Below, piece after piece: positions 43,982-53,870 of a stretch of 64,000 nt of DNA. Made by a program: the position numbers and the translations under genes. Below the pieces are notes generated by a model. That model did no database searches. It had not been told where the DNA came from and saw only the letters and a list, made by a program, of their open reading frames with translations. Every line of letters starts with the position of its first letter. The first letter of the stretch is position 1. Origin of the DNA: Planctomycetota bacterium (GTDB taxonomy: Bacteria; Planctomycetota; JAJSAM01; JAJVHW01); assembly GCA_021776825.1 (NCBI GenBank), contig JAJFFG010000050.1, positions 186,001-250,000 of the forward strand. The letters run 5' to 3'.

Positions 43982-44052
43982 CCGGCGGCGCGGGCGCGCG
44001 GCCGTCGTCCTCCGTTTGCATGACCTCGGTCGCGCCGTCGTCCAACCAGATC

Positions 44053-44502
44053 ATGCGATCGCTCCTTCTCGCCGGCCTGTTTCTCGCCGGATGCGCATCG
44101 GCGACCAGCGTCGACCTCCCTCCCGCGTCGGTGCCGTTGCGCGCAGAGGCCGCGGTTCCGCCGCCATCCGTGCGGCGGGCTCCGCCGGTATCACCTCCTG
44201 CGCCTGAGCGACCAGCTGAGATCGTGATCCACGCGCGCGCCGACGGGGTGCCGCTCGCCGAGGTACTCGACACGGTCGCCGCGGCGCTCGGCTGCGAGAT
44301 CGTGATGAACGACGCGTCAGCCGATGCCGTCCGCGAACTGCGCGTCGAGTTCATCGCGACGCAGCACATCCCTGCCGACCGGGGCTTTGACTGGCTGCAG
44401 GCCGTCCTGTCGTACTACTCGCTCGTGCTCATCCCGCTCGGCGACGACGAGAACGGCGCATGGCGACGCTGGCATCTGGTTCAGCGGGCCGACCCACTCT
44501 GA
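44053..44502 (+). CDS. Small lipoprotein with secretin/TonB N-terminal-like (STN) domain
   Basis: ATG at 44053 encodes 149 residues with a clear lipobox (LFLAGC, Cys at about 15). A Pro-rich linker is followed by a domain of about 80 residues reading 'GVPLAEVLDTVAAALGCEIVMND', with 'GFDWLQAVLSYYSLVLIPLG' as its second half. The alternation matches STN/N0 domains at the N-termini of secretins and TonB receptors. Here the domain stands alone, so the protein may be a pilotin-like or adaptor lipoprotein; the channel partner is not in the window. Upstream in-frame ATG 44020 would add 11 residues and spoil the signal, so it was not used. Confidence 0.65.
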   Translation: MRSLLLAGLFLAGCASATSVDLPPASVPLRAEAAVPPPSVRRAPPVSPPAPERPAEIVIHARADGVPLAEVLDTVAAALGCEIVMNDASADAVRELRVEFIATQHIPADRGFDWLQAVLSYYSLVLIPLGDDENGAWRRWHLVQRADPL

Positions 44503-44643
44503 GAGCACGGTCTCCGCGGAGTTCACCACGATGGCGCCGTGAAGTATGGCGCGGTGAAGTCGGAGGAGTTCGTTCTGTCGTGCCTCCGAACGCGAGAGTC
44601 CCAGAGTGCGCGTCACGCGCCGCGCGACCCGTCCAAGTCGCGG

Positions 44644-46746
44644 CTACTGGCCTAGTTCGGTGAGCAGGTACGTCATCGTGAGCGCGGCTTTGTACGCACG
44701 CTGCTTCGCGTTCGCGGCGCCCGCGTGCCCACCCTCGGTGTTCTCGTAGTAGAGAACCGGATGGTCCATCGACCTCATGAGCGCCACCATCTTGCGCGCG
44801 TGCGCAGGGTGGACTCGGTCATCGCGCGTTGACGTCGTGAACAGCACGCGCGGGTAGCGCTTGAGCGGCGAGAGGTTGTGGTACGGGGAGTAGGTCTGGA
44901 TGAACGCCCACTCCTCGGGGATGTCCGGGTTGCCGTACTCGCCCATCCAACTCGCGCCGGCAAGTAGCTTGTTGAAGCGTCGCATGTCGAGCAGCGGCAC
45001 GGCGCAGACGACCGCGCCGTAGAGATCCGGCCGGCGCGTGAAGGCCGCACCGACAAGCAGGCCGCCGTTGCTGCCGCCTTGGATCCCGAGGTGCGTGGGC
45101 GAGGTGATCTTCTTCGCGATCAGGTCTTCGGCGATCGCCTCGAAGTCCTCGTACGCCTTGTGCCGGTGCTGCTTGAGTGCGGCGTCGTGCCAGCGCGGTC
45201 CGTACTCGCCTCCGCCGCGGATGTTCGCCACGACGTACACGCCGCCGCGCGCGAGCCAGTTCTTGCCAGTGGCACCCAGGTAGCGCGGCCGCTGCGAGAT
45301 GCGGAAGCCGCCGTAGCCGTAGAGCAGCGTGCGGTTCTTGCCGTTCTTCTCGAGGTCCTTCGAGTGCACGATGAAGTAGGGGATGCGCGTGCCGTCGCGG
45401 GACGTCGCGAACATCTGCGCCGACGTGTAGGGATCCGGATCGAAGCGCTGCGGCGCCTGGTCGATGACCTTCTTCTCGAGCGTCGCGGCGTCGACGTGGA
45501 ACAGCGTTGTCGGCCGCAGGAAGCTGCCGAAGCCGACGAAGAAGTCGTCGTGGTCGACGTCCACGCTCGAGGTCCAGATCGTCCCGAGCCCATCGAACTC
45601 GATCTCGTCGCCGCTCCAGGCGCCGTCCTTGCGCTCGTAGCGATACAGCTCATCCCGAACGTCCTTCATGACGCGCACGAGGAGGTACGACTTCGTGCGC
45701 TCGATGCCCTGCAGCGACGTGGACTCGTCCGGCGTGAAGAACACGGAGATCGTCTTCTTGCCCGCGCGGAGGTCGGCCAGCGAGAGCGCGAGGACCGAGC
45801 CCTTTGGATACGTCGTGCCGTCGACCTCCCAGTCACGGTTCAGTTCGACGATCAACTGACGGTCGAAGACCGTGTGGATCTCGGCGCTGCGTGGCACGTC
45901 GACGAGCGTCAGGCCGTCGCCGTCTACGAGGTACTCCTCCGACTCGTAGAAGCTCGTCCCGTGCCAGACCCAATCGAGCGCTGTCTCGCCGTAGTCCACG
46001 TGCCGGGCGCCGACGGACACGGACTCCCGCTTGCCCTCGAACACCAGTTCCGCGTCGGCGAGCGGCGTGCCGCGCTTCCAACGCTTGACGATGCGCGGAT
46101 ACCCCGAGTCGGTCAGCGTGCCGTCCGCGAACTCCGTGGCGACGAAGATCGTGTCGGCGTCGATCCACCCCCGGCTTCCCTTCGATTCGGGCAGCTCGAA
46201 GCCACCTTCGACGAAGCTCTTGCTCGGCAGATCGAACTCGCGGACGACGACCGCGTCGCTGCCGCCGATCGAGAGTCGGACGAGAGCTCGGGCGTGGTCC
46301 GGACGGCGCACGTCGATGCCCTTCCAGACCCAGTTCTTGTCCTCGCTCGCAGCGAGCGCATCCACGTCGAGGAGCACGTCCCACTCGGGCGTGCCGGCGA
46401 GATAGGCCGCGAGCGGCGTCCGCCGGAAGATGCCGCGGGGGTTCTTCGCGTCACGCCAGACGTGGTAGACGAACTCACCTCGACGCCGACCGACGATGAT
46501 GCGGTCGTCGGCCTCGAGGATGGCCAGCGTGTCCGTCTCGATCTCGGCAAAGACGTCGTGCTGGGTCAGCTCGTCGTGCGACGCCGCGTTCTGTTCTGCC
46601 ACCCACGTCAGCGCCTTCTCGCCCTCGACCTCCTCGAGCCAGACGAATGGGTCGGCCGGAGCCGGCTTCCGTTCACGCTTCAGCGGAGCGGCGAGCGCGA
46701 GCGGAATGGGGAGCGTGACGAGCAGAGCGAGAACGAGTCGGTTCAT
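44644..46746 (-). CDS. Prolyl oligopeptidase family serine peptidase (S9A)
   Basis: The 700-residue protein has a signal peptide (cleavage near 'LALAAPL'), an N-terminal seven-bladed propeller region (about 70-430) and a C-terminal alpha/beta-hydrolase domain. The catalytic triad is visible: Ser559 in 'GGSNGG', Asp642/643 in 'TRDDRVHP' and His674 in 'EGGHAG'. The linking segment 'LLYGYGGFRISQRPRYL' is also typical. S9A enzymes cut after proline in short peptides; here it is exported, suggesting peptide scavenging. It stands alone between genes of opposite or unrelated function; the 105-bp gap to the sigma fusion (46852) is probably a shared 3' region of the upstream gene and its promoter. Confidence 0.93.
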   Translation of the reverse strand: MNRLVLALLVTLPIPLALAAPLKRERKPAPADPFVWLEEVEGEKALTWVAEQNAASHDELTQHDVFAEIETDTLAILEADDRIIVGRRRGEFVYHVWRDAKNPRGIFRRTPLAAYLAGTPEWDVLLDVDALAASEDKNWVWKGIDVRRPDHARALVRLSIGGSDAVVVREFDLPSKSFVEGGFELPESKGSRGWIDADTIFVATEFADGTLTDSGYPRIVKRWKRGTPLADAELVFEGKRESVSVGARHVDYGETALDWVWHGTSFYESEEYLVDGDGLTLVDVPRSAEIHTVFDRQLIVELNRDWEVDGTTYPKGSVLALSLADLRAGKKTISVFFTPDESTSLQGIERTKSYLLVRVMKDVRDELYRYERKDGAWSGDEIEFDGLGTIWTSSVDVDHDDFFVGFGSFLRPTTLFHVDAATLEKKVIDQAPQRFDPDPYTSAQMFATSRDGTRIPYFIVHSKDLEKNGKNRTLLYGYGGFRISQRPRYLGATGKNWLARGGVYVVANIRGGGEYGPRWHDAALKQHRHKAYEDFEAIAEDLIAKKITSPTHLGIQGGSNGGLLVGAAFTRRPDLYGAVVCAVPLLDMRRFNKLLAGASWMGEYGNPDIPEEWAFIQTYSPYHNLSPLKRYPRVLFTTSTRDDRVHPAHARKMVALMRSMDHPVLYYENTEGGHAGAANAKQRAYKAALTMTYLLTELGQ

Positions 46747-46851
46747 GGCGGAGAGAGTACCGGCACCACTATCGGGACGACTCCGCAGTTCCGGACCGGT
46801 ACGCGTCGTCTCACACTCCGTCCGTGTCGGCGTGCTGTCACCGACCGGCGC

Positions 46852-49800
46852 CTACTCTCCGGCGGGGAGCGTCAACCGCACGTTCCGCGCTCCGGAACGA
46901 ACATCGCCGTCGAGACGCACCCACCGCGGCAACCCGTCGGTGGTGACGGTCATCTGGACTCGCCACGCGACGTCGGGCGTCACACCGGAGAACGTGAAGC
47001 GGCCGGACTCGTCCGTGTGCGCTGTCGGGACGTAGCTGAGCATCCCCACCTCTGGATGAAGGCGGATCAGACTGAGCTTCCGTCCGGGCTGTGCGACTCC
47101 ACCCGCATCCACGAGCATTCCGGAAATGCGCGCTTCGAGAGTCGTTCCGACCTGGACGTCGCGCGCACCGGGGCGCACCACCATCGGTGTGAGGAGTCGT
47201 CGGCCGCCCTCCCCGTCCTGCGGAACAATGCGCAGGTGATACTCAGCGTCGCCGGGGCACCGCAGGACGAACTGGCCGCTCTCGTCGGCGACGGCGGTTG
47301 CCCACCCGAGGTCGCGCGGATTGCGGGCGACGACGGGTCGCGCACTCAACGTGGCGCCGACCACTGGGTCACCGGCAGCATCGACGATTCGCCCCTCGAT
47401 CGTCTCCGTCGGTTCGAGGACCAGCTCAACCTCCGACTTCCCGGGACGCAGCCCGCGGAAGACTCGCACGACACCGTGCGTCACGCGCACCGAGTACACG
47501 GGGAACACCAGGTCCTGGATCACCAGCCGTCCGTCGCCCGCGTCGATCGTGGCACGCCCGATCGAGTGCTCCGCGTCGGCCGACCACTGGACCCTCGCCC
47601 CGTCGGCCGACCGTCCGTCTGGGTGCACGACTCGCACGCGCAGAGCGCCGCCGGTCGCGGCGTCGAGCCGCAATTCCAGATCGGTGCGTCCGGCGTCGAA
47701 CGGGCCGAACACCTGCAGCTTCGATGCCCCGTACTCGGGACTGGGATGGACCTCGACCGAGTGCGTGCCGGGACCGAGTTCGCGGATTGTGAACGTGCCG
47801 TCCGCCGCGGTGATCGCCTTCCGTGGATGCCGGAACACGAGGCTCGCGCGCGAAAGGGCGTAGCTCGCGACAGAGGACTCCGTCACCGCGACGACCGCGC
47901 GATGCGCGAGGGGTGAGCCATCGGCGTTGAGCGCCACGCCGGACAGCGTCGAACTCGGCGTCATCGCGACGACACCGCCGTCGCGCGTTGCCGCGGCCAC
48001 CGTCACGAACTCCTCGATGAATCCCGGCGCCGTCACCGAGAGGTGCGCCGCGTCCTCCGGCACGCGGACCACAACGCGCCCCGAGTCGTCCGTCGCACCG
48101 ACGATGGCATCGCTCCACGGACGCCACCTCCTGCGTGAGCCGTCGGCGGAGCTCACTGCATTCTGGAGGAGGAAGACGCGAGCGTGCGGGATCGCGCCGC
48201 GAGAGTGGTCGTCGACCACACGCATCTCGACACGTCGCAGCGACGACTTCGACTCGGGTCGAGGAGTCGCGTCCGACAGTTCGATCGTGACGCCCCTGAC
48301 CTCCGCGCCAGCGACGACGTCGATCCGCTCACGCCCGCTCCTCTCCGTGTGTGGCACGTGCGCGTCGACCGCGCGTTTCTGTCCCGGGCTGACGCGCGGG
48401 ATGAGGAAGCGTCCGTCATCCCCCGTGAGCACGGGGAGTCTCGTCGGTGAGGCATACCCGGCCGATACGCGCACGTGAGCACCGGCAACCGGTGCTCCTG
48501 CGGCGTCGATGACGCGGCCTGCGACCGGCGGACCGGCCACCAGCGTGACGTCCGAGCGCACCTCGCCCGACGACGGGATCTCGACCATCCACTCCGCCGG
48601 GATGCCGCCCTTCCTCAGCCCGCTCGAGACGTTCTCGGGGAGCCCCTCCTGATACAGCCCCGGAACACGGACCTCGAGCGCCACCGGCCCCGGCAGATCC
48701 GGCGGGAGACGAAACGCGCCCTGGTCATCCGTGGACGTCGAGGCCCAGTCCTGGCCGGCGCGTGTCGGCTTGCGCCACCGATAGACGTGAGCACCGGCGA
48801 CCGGCCCGTCCGGCCCCACCACGCGGCCCGTAACGACGCCGCCGTCGATCACGATCACGTCGAAGCGCGTTGTCTCGCCAGGCAGCACGAGGCAGCGACG
48901 TCGGGTGGTGCCGTCCGGTCCCGGCTCGACGAGTTCACCGGCCTCAAGCCGGGGCCAGAGATGAACGGCGTTCTCGGGGAGCGAACGCACGCGCGTCACG
49001 ACTCCGCGCGGGACGTCCTCGAACGTGAAACTGCCGTCGGCGCCGCTGCGCGTCGAGAGCAGAGTCTCGATATCGCCCTTCACCTCGATCGCGACGAGCA
49101 CGCCGCTGCGGTGACCGTCGCTCTCGTGAAGCACGCGGCCTTCGATCCGGCCGGTGGGGGGCAGCTGCAGCGTCACGTCCCGGACATCGGGCAGTTGGAC
49201 GGTGTTCAGCAGAGCGCCCGGAGGCCCGTGCACCCCGACCCGTAGCGCGACGCGCCCGGAGGGCAGTTCGCGGAGCTCGAAGCGACCCTCGTGGTTCGTC
49301 CTAGAGGCCGTCGCGTGAGACGTCGAGTTGGTGCCCACCCACGCGTCCGCCACCGTGTTGCCGTCGACGTCGACGATCGTGCCGGTCAGCGTGGTTGCGG
49401 GCGAGATCGAGAGCGCGATGCGCTCGACGTCTGTTCCGGACCGGATCTGCACGCTCCGGTTGCGAGATCGGCCGTCGCCGGTGGCCGCGAAAAGCACCCA
49501 GCCGCCGCTGGCCGCGCGCTCGATGACCGCGACTCCTCGCTCGTCCGTTGTGGCCGACTCGCGCCCGGTGATCGTCAGCTCCGGTAAGACCTGTCGGAAC
49601 AGAGAGCTGTCCACATGCGCCGTCTCGCCGGATGGGCGACGACGCGCTGCCGACACGTTGGCTCCGCGCACCGGGTCGCCGTGCTCGTTCTCGACCGTCA
49701 CCTCGAGCCGCGTCGCGCTGCGAAGCCAGATCGTCCCCGCGTCGGTCTCGTCGCCGCGCGGCGCGATCTCTCGCGCGGCCGGCGCGAACGCGCCGCGTGC

Positions 49801-50826
49801 ACGGGCCTCGACGTGCCACGTGCCGAACAGAAGATCGAGCACCGCGAACGATCCGTCGGACGAGGTCGTCACGGTCTGAGCCAGGCCATCGGTGTCCGTC
49901 ACCGTCACGGCGGCGCCCTCGACGGGCCGGCCATCGGCGCGACGTCGCACGATGCCGCGCAGCACCCGATCGCCGCGGACGCGCGTCGGCTCGTGTTCGG
50001 ACTCCGAGCCCGCTTCCGCTAGGTCGACGGCCGGAGCGGAAGACGGATCGAAGGCATCCGGATCTCCGCTGCCGGGTCCCGTCCACCACGCGATGCCACC
50101 GATGACCGCCAGGAAGAGGGCGACTCCCAGAACGGCGATCGAGACCTTCGCATTCGTGCTCACGGCGGCAGCTCCTGAGAGAAGTGAGGCACCACTCGAT
50201 CCGAGCGACGGCGTCCCCGTTGGCGGTGTCCCGGGCGGTGGAAGTCCGGAGACGTGCGGCAAGTCGAGGAACGGAAGCAGGACGGCGCACCAGTGCCGGC
50301 GATCGCCGCCAAACTCGGAGTCGAGCTGCTGACGGAGGAGCGTGTGCGCGCGCCGTAGCCGCGTGACCACGGTCTCGCGTGGGGTCCCCGTGTGGACCGC
50401 GATCTCCGCGGGCGTGAGCCCCTCGAACCAGCGGAGGAGCACCGTCGTCCGGTACGGCTCCGCAAGCCCCATCACGGCGGCCGCGACGCGCCGCTGCATG
50501 TCGGCTCGGGCCACGAGCTCGTCGGTCGCCGGCACGTCGTCGCGCCGCCGCACCGCATCCTCGCGCGCTGCACTCTCGCGCGACGAGCGGCGGCTCTCCG
50601 AACGGTGACGGTCGATCGCTCGACTTCGCACAACGCGCGAGAGCCACGCTCGCATCGAGCGCACGGGACCCGCCCGCTGCAACGCGGTGACGAGCGCATC
50701 CTGCGCCACGTCCTCGGCGTCATGAGCGTTCCCGACGAGCCGCGCGGCGAGCCCCCGAAGCCACTCGCGCTCGGCGAGCAGTTCCTCCGGGTCGATCGAG
50801 TGGGCGTGGTCGGACATCGGGTGCAT
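46852..50826 (-). CDS. ECF sigma factor fused to a membrane helix and carboxypeptidase-regulatory-like ectodomain (fusion 2)
   Basis: From ATG at 50826 the protein has 1324 residues; ATG 50817 is an equally good start and neither has a strong ribosome binding site. Sigma region 2 lies at about 18-80 ('HDAEDVAQDALVTALQRAG') and region 4 at about 112-168 ('LTPAEIAVHTGTPRETVVTRLRRAH'). A Pro-rich linker leads to a membrane helix (about 227-247), followed by some 1070 residues of repeated carboxypeptidase-regulatory-like domains ('GRVVGPDGPVAGAHVYRW', 'GRVIDAAGAPVAGAHVRVS'). The layout equals that of fusion 1. An internal GTG at 50163 with its own Shine-Dalgarno sits just ahead of the helix. The promoter region overlaps a decayed relative (50844-51308). 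Confidence 0.84.
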   Translation of the reverse strand: MHPMSDHAHSIDPEELLAEREWLRGLAARLVGNAHDAEDVAQDALVTALQRAGPVRSMRAWLSRVVRSRAIDRHRSESRRSSRESAAREDAVRRRDDVPATDELVARADMQRRVAAAVMGLAEPYRTTVLLRWFEGLTPAEIAVHTGTPRETVVTRLRRAHTLLRQQLDSEFGGDRRHWCAVLLPFLDLPHVSGLPPPGTPPTGTPSLGSSGASLLSGAAAVSTNAKVSIAVLGVALFLAVIGGIAWWTGPGSGDPDAFDPSSAPAVDLAEAGSESEHEPTRVRGDRVLRGIVRRRADGRPVEGAAVTVTDTDGLAQTVTTSSDGSFAVLDLLFGTWHVEARARGAFAPAAREIAPRGDETDAGTIWLRSATRLEVTVENEHGDPVRGANVSAARRRPSGETAHVDSSLFRQVLPELTITGRESATTDERGVAVIERAASGGWVLFAATGDGRSRNRSVQIRSGTDVERIALSISPATTLTGTIVDVDGNTVADAWVGTNSTSHATASRTNHEGRFELRELPSGRVALRVGVHGPPGALLNTVQLPDVRDVTLQLPPTGRIEGRVLHESDGHRSGVLVAIEVKGDIETLLSTRSGADGSFTFEDVPRGVVTRVRSLPENAVHLWPRLEAGELVEPGPDGTTRRRCLVLPGETTRFDVIVIDGGVVTGRVVGPDGPVAGAHVYRWRKPTRAGQDWASTSTDDQGAFRLPPDLPGPVALEVRVPGLYQEGLPENVSSGLRKGGIPAEWMVEIPSSGEVRSDVTLVAGPPVAGRVIDAAGAPVAGAHVRVSAGYASPTRLPVLTGDDGRFLIPRVSPGQKRAVDAHVPHTERSGRERIDVVAGAEVRGVTIELSDATPRPESKSSLRRVEMRVVDDHSRGAIPHARVFLLQNAVSSADGSRRRWRPWSDAIVGATDDSGRVVVRVPEDAAHLSVTAPGFIEEFVTVAAATRDGGVVAMTPSSTLSGVALNADGSPLAHRAVVAVTESSVASYALSRASLVFRHPRKAITAADGTFTIRELGPGTHSVEVHPSPEYGASKLQVFGPFDAGRTDLELRLDAATGGALRVRVVHPDGRSADGARVQWSADAEHSIGRATIDAGDGRLVIQDLVFPVYSVRVTHGVVRVFRGLRPGKSEVELVLEPTETIEGRIVDAAGDPVVGATLSARPVVARNPRDLGWATAVADESGQFVLRCPGDAEYHLRIVPQDGEGGRRLLTPMVVRPGARDVQVGTTLEARISGMLVDAGGVAQPGRKLSLIRLHPEVGMLSYVPTAHTDESGRFTFSGVTPDVAWRVQMTVTTDGLPRWVRLDGDVRSGARNVRLTLPAGE
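50161..50176 (-). promoter_or_regulatory. Internal ribosome binding site and GTG in sigma-anchor fusion 2
   Basis: On the minus strand AGGAG (50176-50172) is followed by exactly 8 nt and an in-frame GTG (50163-50161) opening 'VSTNAKVSIAVLGVALFLAV', the membrane helix. A product started here would be 1103 residues and lack the sigma domain. The geometry matches fusions 1 and 3. Confidence 0.5.
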
Positions 50827-50843
50827 CAGACTAGACGGAGCCG

Positions 50844-51308
50844 ATGCCCCCTGAGGGTTCACGGCGCTCGTCGGAGCGGGACGCCGCGGCGTCTCGATCG
50901 TTCGACCGATGCCCGGCACCCGCCGGCACGTACGTCGTCGAGGTCATGGACCCCGGCGTGGTGCCCGTCTCGCTGGACGTTGCGCTCGCGGCGGGGGAGC
51001 GCCGCCACGTCGCCCTGCGTGAGCCGGCCGGCCGGTCGTTGACCGTGCTCGTGCACGACGAATTCGGAGTGCCCGTCCCGTTCGCCCACGTGACGCTCTC
51101 GATCGGCGATCTCATCGGCGCGCACCGCAGCGTCGCCGTCATCGAGGGCCGGACCCAGGACATGATCGTGCATGCCGGTCTAGACGGACGGCGGCGCGTT
51201 CCCCACGCTCCAGACGGAGTGGTGCACGCCGTCGCTACTTACGGAACCCGACGTGGCCGGGCGGAGGGCTCCGGCGCGACGCTCACAGTGACCCTCGGTC
51301 AGGAGTGA
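50844..51308 (+). pseudogene. Relic of a carboxypeptidase-regulatory-like protein C-terminus
   Basis: The plus-strand frame ending at 51308 contains, from about 50919, text typical of these ectodomains: 'PAGTYVVEVMDPGVVPVSLD', 'GRSLTVLVHDEFGVPVPFAHV', and a final 'VATYGTRRGRAEGSGATLTV'. There is no start region, signal or anchor, and the first 25 codons are unrelated. The frame begins only 18 bp from the start of fusion 2 on the other strand. It is best seen as the surviving tail of a lost paralogue, now serving as upstream DNA for fusion 2. The 205 bp after it, to 51513, show nothing recognisable. Confidence 0.5.
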
Positions 51309-51513
51309 GCCCGCCCCTCGCGAGACGCCGAGATCGGTCGGTCCGCGAGGCAGCTGCCATCGGCTGCCGCCGACGGATGGGGGCGCGCGGCGGCGGCGAT
51401 TCGGGGCGCAGTCCCCTCGCCGATGCCGCTCGGCGTATCCCGAGCACGCCGACTGCGAACTGCGGAGACCGCTGGAAGAACCCTCCGGTCTCGATGTTCA
51501 CGCTGACGCGCAC

Positions 51514-52662
51514 CTACCGGACGCGGACCTCGGCGACGCCGAGGCCGTCACCGGTCAGTGCGAGGCGCCCGGCGCGCAACTCGAGGGCGGCCTCGCCGAA
51601 GATGCGGCGCCGCCAGCCGTGGAGCGCGGCCACGTCGGGTGCCTCCTCGGTGGCGATCCGATCGAGGTCGTCGCGGTTGGCGACCATCGGCATCGCGACG
51701 CCGTGTTCGTTGCAGCGCAACCGGAGCAGCGCCTGCAGCAGCGCCACCTGCGACTCGTGTCCGGAGATCGGCGGACGGCCTCTCGTCACTGTGGGCCAAT
51801 CGTCCTCGGGCGTCGCGAGCGCCCGCTCCACCGCGGCGAGCAACGCGGCGCCGTCGGCGCCGTCTGCGATGTGCGGCTTCAGTCCACGGACGCGCGCGAG
51901 TTGAGCGCGCTCCTGCGGACGATGGAGCGCGATCTCGGACAGCGGCTCGTCGCGCACCACCCACTTGCGCGGGATGTTGCGGTCCATCGCCGTCTCCTCG
52001 CGCCATGCAGCGACCTCCCGCAGCACGGCGAGGTCGAGCGGCTTCGGGCGACGTAGCTTGATCCGCCGATACGCCTCGCGCGGTGCGACCGTGTAGCGCG
52101 ACGGTTCGAGGAGCGCGGCCATGTCCTCGGCGACCCAGTCGGCGCGATCGTTCTCCGCGAGTTCGTCCAGGAGAATCTCGTAGATCTCGCACAGGTGCGT
52201 CACGTCGCCGAGGGCGTACGTCAACTGGCGATCGGAGAGAGGTCGCACGGACCAGTCGACGGCCTGGGACGCCTTGTCGATCCGCACATCGAGCATCGAC
52301 GCCACGAGCTTCGCGTAGCCGGGCTGATCGCCGTGACCGCAGACCGACGCGGCGATCTGCGTGTCGAAGACGGGCGAGGGGACGCCGCCGAGCTTCTGGA
52401 GGAAGATCTCGAGATCCTGGACCGCGGAGTGCAGGACCTTCACGGTGGACTCGTCTTCGAGCAGATCGCGCAGCGGCGACATGTTCATGCCCGGCGCGAG
52501 CGGGTCGATGGCCGCAGCGTGCTCGCCGTACGCGACCTGCACGAGGCAAAGATCCGCGTAGTACGTGCTCTCCCGCATGAACTCGGTGTCCACGGCGACG
52601 TAGGGAGCGCCGCGCACGGCGTCGACGAAGTCGGTCAGGGCGGCGGTGTCGGTGATCAGCAT
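51514..52662 (-). CDS. rnd: Ribonuclease D
   Basis: The 382-residue protein has the DEDDy exonuclease domain: motif I 'VDTEFMRE' (D25, E27), motif II 'HSAVQDLEIFLQ' (D83), motif III 'QLTYALGDVTHL' with the Tyr and Asp. An HRDC-type domain follows ('LREVAAWREETAMDRNIPRKWVVRDEPL'). Length equals that of typical RNase D. The enzyme trims 3' ends of tRNA and other stable RNAs. It is a single gene, with the mobile-element-rich patch starting just upstream of it. Upstream 135 bp separate it from the Y1 transposase gene, which reads the same way. Confidence 0.92.
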   Translation of the reverse strand: MLITDTAALTDFVDAVRGAPYVAVDTEFMRESTYYADLCLVQVAYGEHAAAIDPLAPGMNMSPLRDLLEDESTVKVLHSAVQDLEIFLQKLGGVPSPVFDTQIAASVCGHGDQPGYAKLVASMLDVRIDKASQAVDWSVRPLSDRQLTYALGDVTHLCEIYEILLDELAENDRADWVAEDMAALLEPSRYTVAPREAYRRIKLRRPKPLDLAVLREVAAWREETAMDRNIPRKWVVRDEPLSEIALHRPQERAQLARVRGLKPHIADGADGAALLAAVERALATPEDDWPTVTRGRPPISGHESQVALLQALLRLRCNEHGVAMPMVANRDDLDRIATEEAPDVAALHGWRRRIFGEAALELRAGRLALTGDGLGVAEVRVR

Positions 52663-52796
52663 GGGATCGAGACCCTACCCGGAATACCGAGCCAGGCTCA
52701 GATCGCCGGTCTAGGCGCTCCGCTCAGTGCCAGGCTGCCCAGGCTGTCCAGCCAGCGGAGTCGGCCGGGCTGCTCGCGTCACTCGATCCAGAACAC

Positions 52797-53837
52797 TCAC
52801 GAGCCGACACGAGGGGACAGCCCCAGCGGGCTCGAGGGAGGCGGGAGCACTCGGCGCACGGCACTCTGCAGCGCGCGCTCGACGAGTTCGGCGTAGCAGG
52901 GCGCGGTGCCCGTCCACCGGTTGTGGCGACGCAATGCTGCGCTCACCGTCGAGCGCGCGATGCCCAGGTCGTCGCTGATCTCACTGATCTGGCGACCGGC
53001 CGCACCGCGCAGCAGCCCGGCCGACAGGTCCCGCGGGAGAGTCCGGCGCCCCGCGGGGAGATCCTGACGTTCGAGCACGCGGATCACAGCGCGCGCCGCG
53101 CGTAGAGCCTCGGACGGCGGAAGGAACGCCGTGCCGACCGCCATCCCATCGGCCAGTGCCGCCTTCCACTCCATCCACGACTGCTGTCGCAGGTTCGCGG
53201 TCCGGATCAGGTCGACGAGCGGCGGCGGCTCTGCTGCCGGCGCAGCCAGCATCCGTTCGACCAGGTACGCGTTCACATCCGGATCGACGCAGGCCGCGAA
53301 GGCGTCGTAGAGCTCGGGACGATACGGCTCCGGCGCATTGAATCCCCTGAGCGTCGCGAGCACGCGATCGCGTGTCAGCCACGCCGGTCCCGTCTCGTAG
53401 CGCAGCGCACGCGCGCTGCCGAAGGGATGGTCCGAGGGCAGCCCGCACATCCCGGCGCGCACCGGGTTGAGGTCGATGTAGCGCAGCACCGTCTCCCAGT
53501 GCGCCGCGTCGCCGATGACGCGACCGTGGAAGCGACGCGCGAACAGCGGTCCATCTCGCTTACGCGACCGGTTGAACCAGCGCACGAATGCGTTGGTGAC
53601 GAGCTTCATCGCTCGCGACACCTCGCCCACCGGGCTCTCTACGAGCACATGGAAGTGCGTCGTCATGAACACGAACGCGTGCACGATCAAGAGCCCGTCT
53701 TCGACGACCTCGGCCAGTGCCGCGCAGAAGCGCTCGACGTCTTGGCGGGTCTCGAACACCGCGCGCTTCGCCAGCCCGCGGTTCGTCAGCAGCCAGTGCC
53801 GCCCCGGAGCGTCCTCTCGTCGTGGTCGCATCGCCAC
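52797..53837 (-). CDS. REP-associated tyrosine transposase-like protein (RAYT, Y1_Tnp)
   Basis: The 346-residue protein has the HUH motif H61-F-H63 ('MTTHFHVLVE') and the catalytic tyrosine Y120 in 'RYIDLNPVRAGM', the hallmarks of Y1 transposases of the RAYT/IS200-like class. 'LFARRFHGRVI' is also diagnostic. The C-terminal half carries a helix-turn-helix ('ISDDLGIARSTVSAALRRHNRW') of the DnaA/Trp-repressor-like sort seen in longer RAYTs. Such proteins cut and move short palindromic REP sequences and are usually single-copy and domesticated. Imperfect inverted motifs GTGCCAGGCT (52727-52736) and AGTCTGGCAC (53883-53892) flank the gene. Confidence 0.88.
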   Translation of the reverse strand: MAMRPRREDAPGRHWLLTNRGLAKRAVFETRQDVERFCAALAEVVEDGLLIVHAFVFMTTHFHVLVESPVGEVSRAMKLVTNAFVRWFNRSRKRDGPLFARRFHGRVIGDAAHWETVLRYIDLNPVRAGMCGLPSDHPFGSARALRYETGPAWLTRDRVLATLRGFNAPEPYRPELYDAFAACVDPDVNAYLVERMLAAPAAEPPPLVDLIRTANLRQQSWMEWKAALADGMAVGTAFLPPSEALRAARAVIRVLERQDLPAGRRTLPRDLSAGLLRGAAGRQISEISDDLGIARSTVSAALRRHNRWTGTAPCYAELVERALQSAVRRVLPPPSSPLGLSPRVGS

Positions 53838-53870
53838 CTCCTCTGAGAGAAGGACGCGCGGGAAGGCCGA

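Noticed and set aside
45079..47916. 945-codon plus-strand open frame opposite the peptidase and fusion 2
   Set aside because: It is a high-GC mirror frame of two confidently assigned minus-strand genes and has low-complexity Arg/Glu/Asp-rich text with no domain.
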